A DNA stretch of 64,000 nt, taken from assembly GCA_947628665.1 (NCBI GenBank), contig CANRAU010000011.1:1-64000 (forward strand), in the 5' to 3' direction. Positions 1 through 7,613 of the stretch are shown here, in pieces. A program made the position numbers and the translations under genes. Every line of letters starts with the position of its first letter. Position 1 is the stretch's first letter. This stretch comes from an uncultured Clostridia bacterium (GTDB lineage Bacteria > Bacillota > Clostridia > Oscillospirales > Acutalibacteraceae). The notes beneath the pieces were generated by a model. That model worked only from the letters and a program-made list of their open reading frames with translations, was not told the DNA's origin and did not search any database.

Positions 1-137
1 TACCCCGTAAAATCTTCAATTACCGCTCCTCTGACGACCTTTTCTATCCTGTCCTATTTGATATTGCAATTTAGATAAGAACGGCAGTTTTGTTCTTGGC
101 ATTTCCAAAATTTGTTACGCATTCGGAGAACATAAAA

Positions 138-177
138 AGCAACATTCGACTTAGCGGTCTGTAAGCCGAATGTTGCT
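138..177 (-). terminator. Rho-independent terminator of the ABC cassette
   Basis: Two 16-base arms (138-153 and 162-177) pair with one mismatch around an 8-base loop, and on the minus strand the hairpin is followed by a GCTTTTTATG run. It lies just downstream of the last gene of the bacteriocin-type ABC cassette. The remaining DNA from 1 to 250 shows no convincing gene. Confidence 0.8.
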
Positions 178-250
178 GAGAAAAGATGCTTCAGTCTATG
201 CTTTTCGTATCGTAAAGGTTTTTCGATGCGGGAAATCTTTTGCGGTATCG

Positions 251-856
251 CTATTGGTTTCTGATTTTTTGGATTTGGTCGATCAGCAGTTGCTTTTTGC
301 AAATTTGGCTCGCCGGACTGTCATCCCCCGCATAAGCTGCCAAAGCCATATTGTTGTCGATATAATAAAAGCTCCTGTCATAAAGCAGGTATTTGCCTGC
401 ATGCACGCCCGAAGCCGGTTCTACTGCACACACAATATCCATGCCGGCCTCCATACGGGGATAGGAATCGGCAAACGGCTTTGCAAATACGATTTCAAAC
501 GTGCCGTCGTCTGCGGTAAAATTCGTCTGCGCAACATCGGACAGCAGTTTGACCTGAAACCGACAGAATTCCACTTCCTGAGCGAGATCGACCACCGGAT
601 CTTCAACGGATACTGTATAATTCGGCAATTGTCCGATAACTTCGATTTCAACAATATGGGGTGCATTGGCAACCCTTTTCTCAAAGCCTAATCCCGCATC
701 ATCTATGCGGTATTCCGTTTCTTGAATCATCGGATATTTGCTTCGCAAATCATTTTTCCGCTGATGCGCGGAAACCCCGATCCAAACAGAGCCTGTTACA
801 AGAAGCAGTAAAATGCATACACAAGCAATCGCTGTAAGCTTCTTTTTTCGCGGCAT
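251..856 (-). CDS. Hypothetical membrane-anchored extracytoplasmic protein
   Basis: A 201-residue protein of unknown function. It starts with a basic stretch (MPRKKK) and one hydrophobic segment at about residues 7-27, then a polar domain, so it is probably anchored by its N-terminus with the rest outside the membrane. There is no lipobox cysteine. The ATG at 856 is preferred over the upstream start at 880 because GGAG motifs sit directly before it. It is the third gene of a cassette, 26 bases after the ABC ATPase, and is followed by a strong terminator. By position it could be an accessory or immunity factor for the exporter, but that is inference; no family was recognised. Confidence 0.7.
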   Translation of the reverse strand: MPRKKKLTAIACVCILLLLVTGSVWIGVSAHQRKNDLRSKYPMIQETEYRIDDAGLGFEKRVANAPHIVEIEVIGQLPNYTVSVEDPVVDLAQEVEFCRFQVKLLSDVAQTNFTADDGTFEIVFAKPFADSYPRMEAGMDIVCAVEPASGVHAGKYLLYDRSFYYIDNNMALAAYAGDDSPASQICKKQLLIDQIQKIRNQ

Positions 857-882
857 AGTGCTCCTCTCCTTCAAACGCACTT

Positions 883-1491
883 TTATAGCTGTACGACCCT
901 CTTTCCCTTTTGTTGATAGGTCTCGTCGTGTGTCACCATGATAACCGTTTTACCGCTTTTATTGATTTGTTCCAAAATGGAAAAAACGGCATCGGCATTT
1001 TTTCGATCCAAAGACCCGGTCGGTTCATCCGCAAATACGTGATCGCACTTTTTGATCATCAATCTGGCAAGGGCGGCTCTCTGCTGTTCCCCGCCCGAAA
1101 GGCTGTAGACCTTTTGATTCTTTTTTTGCAGCAAGCCGACAGCGTCCAAAGCGCGATCCATGGAAACGCCCGATCGGCAGTTGTTTTTCACCAGCTTCAA
1201 ATTATCCTCTACGGTCATGCCTTCCACCAACGCAAAGTTTTGAAACAAAAAGCCGACCTTTTCCTGTAGATATTTTCTTTGATTTCTCTTTTGTGCAATA
1301 TCGATACCGTCTACGATAATGCGTCCCGAATCGAACTTTTCAAGTGATCCGAGCATATTCAACAACGTAGTTTTGCCGCAGCCGCTTACGCCCTCAATCA
1401 CAACGAATTCTCCATTTTCGATCTGCATCGAAAAGTTATCAAACAGCTTGAATTTGCCGAACGCCTTGCAAAGCTTTTCTACCTGTATCAT
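883..1491 (-). CDS. ABC transporter ATP-binding protein, bacteriocin-export (lactococcin 972) type
   Basis: A 202-residue ATPase of the MacB/LolD-like superfamily, cytoplasmic, expected to power the neighbouring permease. It shows Walker A GVSGCGKT (about residues 33-40), the signature LSGGEQQ, Walker B HVFADEPTG and the switch histidine in VTHDE. The short single domain and the DUF1430-like partner resemble the putative lactococcin 972-group exporters. The ATG at 1491 overlaps the stop of the permease as ATGA, so the two are translationally coupled; a longer in-frame extension to 1608 lies inside the permease gene and was rejected. The substrate is unknown. Confidence 0.85.
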   Translation of the reverse strand: MIQVEKLCKAFGKFKLFDNFSMQIENGEFVVIEGVSGCGKTTLLNMLGSLEKFDSGRIIVDGIDIAQKRNQRKYLQEKVGFLFQNFALVEGMTVEDNLKLVKNNCRSGVSMDRALDAVGLLQKKNQKVYSLSGGEQQRAALARLMIKKCDHVFADEPTGSLDRKNADAVFSILEQINKSGKTVIMVTHDETYQQKGKRVVQL

Positions 1492-3542
1492 AAGCTGTCC
1501 CCCTTCAGAATTCTTACGACTTCGCTTTTTTCTGTTCGCACGATATTGTAAACGACAATAAGAAACTCTATAACAGAAAGCACAATGCCCCCGAGCAACA
1601 GAAACCAAACTGCCGTGGTGATCCGCAAGCCTAAGCAGACCACGATCGCGCCGATAAATCCCGCGGCGATAACCAAAAGCGTAAGCAAAATGATTTTTTT
1701 ATTTTTTTCAAAAAGATTGTACCCCAAAATCTTTTTGACTGCCAATTTCTTTGCGTTTATGCTGTACTCCAATTTGACCACCGTGCCGATCAGGCAGGCT
1801 TCCATAAGAAGAAAAACCATAGACAGCACACCCGTCATCAAAGCTACCTTTTCAGCCCTTGCCACCGAGCACTGATAGTTGTCATACATATTGAGCAACG
1901 CACATTCAAAGTGGTATTCCTGTTCAAACGCCTCCAGTTCCTCCTGCGGGATACAAAAAAGCAAATCTTGCGTATACGCTGCAGGACTCAGGCCGCCATG
2001 ATTGAGCGTATAAACGGCGCCATTCTCGTATGTATGCTCTGCCGTACCGATCGGCATTTCGACTTGCAGCTTGGATTCATCCAAACAGCTCAAATAGATA
2101 ACGGGGTTTTTGTATATAGCTGTCCGCGAAGCATCATCATTTTTGGAGAAGGCAACCATGCGGACATCCTGCGCATACGGGATAACCTCGATGTCATAGT
2201 CGTGGCAAAACACATAGCCAAATTTGCCGCTTAAATCCGACTGCGCCCAGTCTACGATTTTGGCAAGGTCGTTTTCATATCCGGGATATTGTGGAACCAG
2301 CACATACATTTTTTCTTCCAAAGTTTTGCCCTGCAATTCCGGAATAAGCCCCTGCAAATACGCTGTCGAATTTTTATTGCAAACAATGCCGCAATGCTCT
2401 TGTTTATCGCTCAGCTTGCCGACGTCAAAGGAATTTGACTGCAACAGCGTGTTCGCAAAATACTTCTGCTGCAGGAAATAAAGGATCGCCGATCTCTGAT
2501 CCGTAAGATTCGGATCTTGCTCAAGCGCCATGGTGTCGATAAACGAATAATCCTTGTAATTCCGCAAAAAATCGTCTTCCTGTTTGAGTTCGACCAATCG
2601 GGAGAATTGCCCCGCGCCGACGCCTAAAACAACGATCAGCAAAACGCACGTCAACAGCTTCAGCGTATAGCTTGCCGACAATAGGGATTTAGACGCGATC
2701 CGCCCGCTGAATGCCTTTTGGATGTTTACCCTGAAGATGAGAGAATCGACCAAAATATTCAGCACTAAAAAGCCGACAAAGAACAGCACGGACAGTTTAA
2801 ACGAAAAAAGCGATTCCGTGAATCCGGAAGCCCCGAAAAATGCAATCAAAAAACACGCCGTAAAATATGCGTAATCCAAAAGGGCTTTTTGGGCAAATAA
2901 TCGGCTCTTTTTTTCGCCTAAAGAATATCGGACGGCCAATTCTTTTTGCATCAGCTTCACATCATACAGGCTGATGCCGAAAAAGATAGCATAGGTCGTC
3001 AGCCACAGCGCAAGCTGAATCGTAAACGCCATGGAGGAATAAAACCCTTCATTGGGGCTTTTTAGGGAATAAAATTCCACACGATAGCGGCTCTCCACCG
3101 CATCGATGAAGCGCTGCCCATCCTCGGGAGCGCAAAGCATGCTGAAATAAGAATTCGCGCCGACAGAATTGGGCAAGTCGTGCAAATCTCTGCTTTCAAC
3201 ATTGCCGTCGCTGAGAAAAATACTTTTGGATTTTCCGCAACGTATGCCGGAGTTTTTTTCGATCAGCGCGGGGGTTTGTTCATCCGAGCAATACAGGATC
3301 AAGTTGTTTTTTGCAAAATTTCTATCGATTTGTTGATCCGTACACCAAATGTGTACATTGTTTTCGGTAGCCGTATCGCATAAAAATGCAGCGCATGTCT
3401 GTCTTTCGGAGGCGCTTACATAGGACAGGGAAAAATAACTCGGAAAAGCGTAATCCCCGATATGGATCTGATAGAATTCCCCCATGCAAACGGCAATCGT
3501 GCAAAGCATCAGAAAGCCGATGAGATATTTGAAATATTTCAT
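1488..3542 (-). CDS. Bacteriocin-associated integral membrane protein (DUF1430/FtsX-like permease)
   Basis: A 684-residue membrane protein, the likely membrane subunit for the ATPase that follows. A first membrane segment at about 3-22 is followed by a roughly 140-residue extracytoplasmic domain, a group of hydrophobic segments at about 165-310, a second large outer domain (about 310-545) and a final group near 560-680. This symmetric layout matches the bacteriocin-associated integral membrane proteins found with lactococcin 972-type ATPases. The ATG at 3542 is chosen because GAGGGA lies six bases upstream, whereas the ATG at 3548 touches it. No obvious bacteriocin precursor lies upstream. 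Base composition looks lower in GC than the housekeeping genes, which could mean acquisition. Confidence 0.75.
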   Translation of the reverse strand: MKYFKYLIGFLMLCTIAVCMGEFYQIHIGDYAFPSYFSLSYVSASERQTCAAFLCDTATENNVHIWCTDQQIDRNFAKNNLILYCSDEQTPALIEKNSGIRCGKSKSIFLSDGNVESRDLHDLPNSVGANSYFSMLCAPEDGQRFIDAVESRYRVEFYSLKSPNEGFYSSMAFTIQLALWLTTYAIFFGISLYDVKLMQKELAVRYSLGEKKSRLFAQKALLDYAYFTACFLIAFFGASGFTESLFSFKLSVLFFVGFLVLNILVDSLIFRVNIQKAFSGRIASKSLLSASYTLKLLTCVLLIVVLGVGAGQFSRLVELKQEDDFLRNYKDYSFIDTMALEQDPNLTDQRSAILYFLQQKYFANTLLQSNSFDVGKLSDKQEHCGIVCNKNSTAYLQGLIPELQGKTLEEKMYVLVPQYPGYENDLAKIVDWAQSDLSGKFGYVFCHDYDIEVIPYAQDVRMVAFSKNDDASRTAIYKNPVIYLSCLDESKLQVEMPIGTAEHTYENGAVYTLNHGGLSPAAYTQDLLFCIPQEELEAFEQEYHFECALLNMYDNYQCSVARAEKVALMTGVLSMVFLLMEACLIGTVVKLEYSINAKKLAVKKILGYNLFEKNKKIILLTLLVIAAGFIGAIVVCLGLRITTAVWFLLLGGIVLSVIEFLIVVYNIVRTEKSEVVRILKGDSL

Positions 3543-3737
3543 AAGCATTCCCTCTTTTCCAACAAACGCCGGGCAGCGTTTCGCTTCGGATGATCATTTT
3601 GCCTATATCCGTAAACGACCGTTACGCCGATTCCATTCTTCGTGCGACCGCTTCATACATAAAGCAACACATCGTCAGAATCGAAAAAATGAAAACAGAC
3701 GTCACCGTTTTAAAAAGGGATAAAAATCACCAATTTG

Positions 3738-3766
3738 AATATATCAAAGCAGAGGATTTCTGTAAA
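3738..3766 (-). promoter_or_regulatory. Promoter of the ABC cassette
   Basis: On the minus strand a TTTACA -35 box (3761-3766) and a TATATT -10 box (3738-3743) are separated by exactly 17 bases, with a predicted start near 3731. The -35 box lies inside the palindrome at 3761-3777. The 398-base gap from 3543 to 3940 holds this promoter, a possible 27-codon frame (3622-3705) and the GH3 terminator; no normal gene is visible. Confidence 0.6.
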
Positions 3767-3777
3767 TTAAATTTACA
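3761..3777. promoter_or_regulatory. Candidate operator palindrome over the -35 box
   Basis: The sequence TGTAAATTAAATTTACA is a perfect 7+3+7 palindrome that covers the -35 hexamer of the ABC cassette promoter. Position and symmetry fit binding by a dimeric repressor. No regulator gene is adjacent, so the cognate protein is unknown. Confidence 0.45.
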
Positions 3778-3831
3778 AATTGCAAAAAAATCGTGTTAAA
3801 TTGCAAGAAAAGGCGGAAACGAACCAAAAAA

Positions 3832-3878
3832 CGCCCCGTCTGACAGACATGGCACATCTTTGTCTGACAGGCGGGGCG
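3832..3878 (-). terminator. Terminator of the GH3 gene
   Basis: Two 18-base arms (3832-3849 and 3861-3878) pair at 16 or 17 positions around an 11-base loop. On the minus strand the stem is followed directly by TTTTTT, giving a classic intrinsic terminator about 60 bases after the GH3 stop codon. The other side also carries a T-rich run. Confidence 0.85.
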
Positions 3879-3940
3879 CTCGAAAATTTTCCTTTTTTCG
3901 TCGATTGTTTGCTTTGGCTTTGTTACAAGTTTCGTATATG

Positions 3941-6403
3941 TTACGCGTTTTCGGTGGGAGCGTCGGCGGAATTTGCCTCCAAGAACCGTTTCATTGCGGA
4001 GGATTGCATGGCGAAGCGCAGGACGTTTTCGGCGCTTCGCTGCATTTCGCCCAAAGTCATGCCGTCGGGGCGGCCATAGGTTGCAAGCAGCGTGCCGTCG
4101 CTCTTTTGCCGCCGACAGACGCGCGGGCCGCCGGGCATCAGCACATCGACCTGCGCGCGCACACGATAGGCGTTGTCGCACATTGCGGGGAATTCGGGGC
4201 TGTGTTGCGAGCGCATCCACCAATCGGTCATCACGCAACCGGTATACCCCCACTCCCCGCGCAAAATCGTGGTACACAGTTCATACTGATAATGCCCGTG
4301 TACGCCGTTGATCTTGTTGTAGGAGGTCATCAGATTTTGCGGCTCGGCTTCCTTCACGCAGATTTCAAAGCCCTTGAGGTACAGTTCGCGGAGCGCACGC
4401 TCGGAAAGGCGGGAATCGTTTCGATTGCGGCGGAATTCCTGATTGTTGCAGGCGAAATGCTTCGGGCAGGCGGATACCCCCGCGCTTTGGATCCCACGTA
4501 CCGCCGCCGCAGCGATCTTCCCCGTCAAAAGCGGGTCTTCGGAATAGTATTCAAAATTACGGCCGCAAAGCGGATTGCGGTGGAGATTCAGCCCGGGCGC
4601 TAACAGCACATCCGTGCCTTTTAAACACATTTCTTTGCCGACAGCCGCGTACACTTCGGTCACCAGCGCTTCATCAAAGGTGCAGGCGAACAGCGTGCCG
4701 ATGGGGATGAGCGAACAGCAGCTATGCAGACGAATACCTGAAGGGCCGTCGGTCGTGGTGATGGGCGGCACGCCTTTTTGACGCAGGGACGGCAGCACAC
4801 CGCCGTACACCCCCGCATTCCCCGCTACGCCGAGCGGGCTGTTCATCACATACGCGCCGCGTGTGATGGCCTCCAATTCATCCAAATTCAACTGCGCTAC
4901 AAAATCCGCCATGGAGACGCTGCCCTCGGCGACTTGCGAAAGCGTATAACCTCTGTCTCCCGTCTGCTCTCTGGCGGGCGGCAGATTGTCTTGTATTTGC
5001 TTGCGCAGATCGAGCGTTTTGAGGCTGACGGGAGCTTTTTGCGCCGTGCGCACGCCGTCCTTTTCGACCGACTTTACGATGGAGAAAGGCTCGGTCGGCG
5101 CGGCCGCTTCGGTCAGCTGCTCGGTCACGACCGTCTCTTCTTGGATATATTCCCAAATCGGCTGGGCTTTGTGCGCATCGCCGCCTAAGAAAAACCGATA
5201 CGTCCCCGCTTCGCACACATAGGCAGACTTATGCCCTGTCGCGCCGCTGTCGTCATACGAGGAGAGCGCGGTTTTCGGCACGCGGACGGTCAAGGTCGTC
5301 TCGGCAGACGGCGCAAGCAAGCCCGTTTTCGCAAAGCCCGCCAATACTCTCGCGGGATTGCCAAGACTTCCGTTTGGCTTTTGGAGATAGATTTGCACGA
5401 CCTCTTTGCCGGCAAAGCGTGTCCCGATGTTTTGCACGGTGCAGGTAAATACGAACGCGTCGTCTTCCTCCGAAACACCGTCAAACCGCGTGGAAAAATC
5501 GGTATAGCTAAGGCCGTAGCCAAACGGGTACAGCACGTCATCGGGGCAAAATGTCTCGAACCAGCGGTAGCCGACGTAAATATCCTCTTCATAGCAGTTA
5601 TAGTCCGCATCCCCGAAATGCTCTGCGGACGGATAGGCGGCATATGTTTTCGCGGCCGTATCGGGCAGCTTTCCGCCGGGCGTACACTTGCCGCTAAGCA
5701 GGTCGGCGATCGCATTGCCGCTCTCCATACCGCCCTGCCACACGAGCAGCACTGCGTCGATCTTGCCGTTAAAGCCGTCGACCCAAGACAGATCCATCAT
5801 GCTGCCGACATTCAAAAGCACCACGGTTTTCTTAAAATGCCGCGTCACGAGGGAAAGCATGGCGCTTTCGTCGTCGGTCAAATAATAGCTGCCCTTTTCG
5901 AGCGCGTTTTCACGATCCTCCCCCGACGAACGGCCGATGGTCACCACCGCGCAGTCCGAAGCCTGCGCCGCCTGCCCGACCAGGGACTCTGTAAGCGGCA
6001 TATCGGGATAAAAGCGCGGCCAGTGTCCCCAGTACCCGTGATCGACGGGATTCTTTTCGTTCCACTGCTCGTATACGGCGGCGAGCGTTTCATTGACCGA
6101 TAAAGCATCGCAGGCGCGCATACCCTCTAAAAGGCTGACGGCATACGGCTTGTTGACGTCGCCGCCCGAACCGTAACCTGTGTAAAACCACTCGATCTGC
6201 CCGCGCCCGAACAGAGAAATGCGCGTCCCCGTCTCGAGCGGCAAGGCGGCATTTTCGTTCTTTAACAGCACGGCGCCCTCGGCTGCGGCGCGGCGCAGCA
6301 ATTCGGGCATTCCCTCGGTGATCGTTTTCTCCGCTTGCAAACGCGCGCCCTCTTTCTGCGCAAGCGAGGCGAATTTAGAGATGATCTTACTAAAAACGGA
6401 CAT
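3941..6403 (-). CDS. Glycoside hydrolase family 3 with inverted domain order (beta-glucosidase-like)
   Basis: An 820-residue enzyme predicted to release terminal sugars from beta-linked oligosaccharides; no signal peptide is seen, so it probably acts in the cytoplasm. The GH3 domains are in the permuted order known from Ruminococcus and Butyrivibrio enzymes. The alpha/beta sandwich comes first (about 30-290, with SGEDREN around residue 160 as the likely acid/base region), then a fibronectin-III-like domain (about 310-410), and the TIM-barrel domain last (about 500-780) with VMTDWW carrying the nucleophile Asp near 727 and the substrate loops KHFACNNQE and GRNFEYYSEDP. AAGGGAG precedes the ATG. 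Exact sugar specificity cannot be read from sequence. Confidence 0.9.
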   Translation of the reverse strand: MSVFSKIISKFASLAQKEGARLQAEKTITEGMPELLRRAAAEGAVLLKNENAALPLETGTRISLFGRGQIEWFYTGYGSGGDVNKPYAVSLLEGMRACDALSVNETLAAVYEQWNEKNPVDHGYWGHWPRFYPDMPLTESLVGQAAQASDCAVVTIGRSSGEDRENALEKGSYYLTDDESAMLSLVTRHFKKTVVLLNVGSMMDLSWVDGFNGKIDAVLLVWQGGMESGNAIADLLSGKCTPGGKLPDTAAKTYAAYPSAEHFGDADYNCYEEDIYVGYRWFETFCPDDVLYPFGYGLSYTDFSTRFDGVSEEDDAFVFTCTVQNIGTRFAGKEVVQIYLQKPNGSLGNPARVLAGFAKTGLLAPSAETTLTVRVPKTALSSYDDSGATGHKSAYVCEAGTYRFFLGGDAHKAQPIWEYIQEETVVTEQLTEAAAPTEPFSIVKSVEKDGVRTAQKAPVSLKTLDLRKQIQDNLPPAREQTGDRGYTLSQVAEGSVSMADFVAQLNLDELEAITRGAYVMNSPLGVAGNAGVYGGVLPSLRQKGVPPITTTDGPSGIRLHSCCSLIPIGTLFACTFDEALVTEVYAAVGKEMCLKGTDVLLAPGLNLHRNPLCGRNFEYYSEDPLLTGKIAAAAVRGIQSAGVSACPKHFACNNQEFRRNRNDSRLSERALRELYLKGFEICVKEAEPQNLMTSYNKINGVHGHYQYELCTTILRGEWGYTGCVMTDWWMRSQHSPEFPAMCDNAYRVRAQVDVLMPGGPRVCRRQKSDGTLLATYGRPDGMTLGEMQRSAENVLRFAMQSSAMKRFLEANSADAPTENA

Positions 6404-6453
6404 ACTGTTCTCCCTTCTTTTCCCGTCGCACGCAAGGTTTCCGATACGACAGG

Positions 6454-6478
6454 AAAGCCCCGCAAAACACGGGGCTTT
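6454..6478 (-). terminator. Terminator of the GH43-like gene
   Basis: A perfect 9-bp stem (AAAGCCCCG with CGGGGCTTT, loop of 7) lies just after the stop of the GH43-like gene and separates it from the GH3 gene. T or A runs on both sides could let it work in both directions. Confidence 0.75.
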
Positions 6479-6483
6479 TGCTT

Positions 6484-7488
6484 TTATTTCCCGTAGGCTT
6501 TCACCAGGGCGTCATACTCTTCATCGCTGATGGAAACGACAGAGCCGTGACGCGGTTGGATATTCAAATCATAATCCGAGCGTTTCAGCTTCGTAAAATG
6601 CTCAAAATCCGTCGTTTGCTGGAGGAAATAACGGCCTTTGCCGTATTCGTCCATCATCATGACCCAAGTATCCGTGCCGTTGATGTTGTACATGGAACTG
6701 CCCTCCACACCCGAAGGCGCCAGAGACACGATAACGGGTTCATCCGTATACGGGCCGTTCATATGATCGGCGGTGACATAGGCAATGGTTTGATCCTCGT
6801 CGTGCTTAAAGTAGAGATAGTATTTGCCGTTCTGTGCATTATACACAATGTCGCCGTCAATGGTCTGAATCCCCTCGCGCACATACAGCGGCTGCGGCTC
6901 GGTAAGCGTCTTGAAATCCGTGGTATATGCGTAATACATCGCGGCAATGTCCTGCTGTGCGGTAGAATGCGCCCAATAGACCATGTACTGCCCCTTTTCG
7001 GCATCATACAAAGCCTGCGGCGCCCATGCGCGCGTGGTTTGGGCAAATTCGCCGCCGAAATCGCGGATGTCGATGATGGTCTCATCCGTCCATGTAATGA
7101 GGTCTTTGGATTTCCATGTCACCAGCGCATGATTGGACGTCCACCCTTCCATAGAGCGCATATCCGTGCCGATGATATAATAAAATCCATCCTCGCCCTT
7201 TAATATGTACGGGTCACGCACCGACTTTTTGCCGAGCGTCTGCTTGATAATAGGCTCGTTGCCGTTGAGCGCTTCAAAATGGTAACCGTCCGTGCTGACC
7301 GCCAAATGGATGCGCTCCTCTTGCGGGTCGTTGCCGACAAAGTAGCAGAACAGGTATTTGCCGTTTTTGCTCTCGGCAGGCTTGGCAAATTTCAGCACGC
7401 CCACCCCGTATAACACGCCTACGGTAATGCCCGCTGCAAGCACCAAAGCACCTGCGGCGGATAAAAGAATTTTTGTGGATTTACGCAT
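6484..7488 (-). CDS. Membrane-anchored GH43-like beta-propeller glycosidase
   Basis: A 334-residue protein with a basic N-terminus (MRKSTK), one hydrophobic anchor (about 7-27) and a five-bladed-propeller-type region outside the membrane. Family-like features are VRDPYILKGEDGFYYIIGTD (about residues 88-107), the motif APQALYD, repeated YMVYWAHS and YYLYFKH strands, and EGSSMYNINGTDTWVMMMD as the likely late active-site blade. These fit GH43-like arabinosidases or related clan GH-F proteins. The ATG at 7488 begins a normal membrane anchor; the longer frame to 7572 adds nothing recognisable. It probably trims plant-type polysaccharide at the cell surface. The exact substrate and GH subfamily are unsure. 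Confidence 0.75.
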   Translation of the reverse strand: MRKSTKILLSAAGALVLAAGITVGVLYGVGVLKFAKPAESKNGKYLFCYFVGNDPQEERIHLAVSTDGYHFEALNGNEPIIKQTLGKKSVRDPYILKGEDGFYYIIGTDMRSMEGWTSNHALVTWKSKDLITWTDETIIDIRDFGGEFAQTTRAWAPQALYDAEKGQYMVYWAHSTAQQDIAAMYYAYTTDFKTLTEPQPLYVREGIQTIDGDIVYNAQNGKYYLYFKHDEDQTIAYVTADHMNGPYTDEPVIVSLAPSGVEGSSMYNINGTDTWVMMMDEYGKGRYFLQQTTDFEHFTKLKRSDYDLNIQPRHGSVVSISDEEYDALVKAYGK

Positions 7489-7613
7489 GGATTTTCGCTC
7501 CCTTCTTTTCCAAGTATATCGGAAATCTTTGGAAAAGTCACCGCGCAACTTTGACAAATCCAAGCCCGTCAATTTGGCAAATTTGAATAAAAACCTACCC
7601 CTTGCCCGCGTAA

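Noticed and set aside
1-250. Short frames at the left edge
   Set aside because: No ribosome binding site or family pattern; the region is downstream of the ABC cassette and contains only its terminator.
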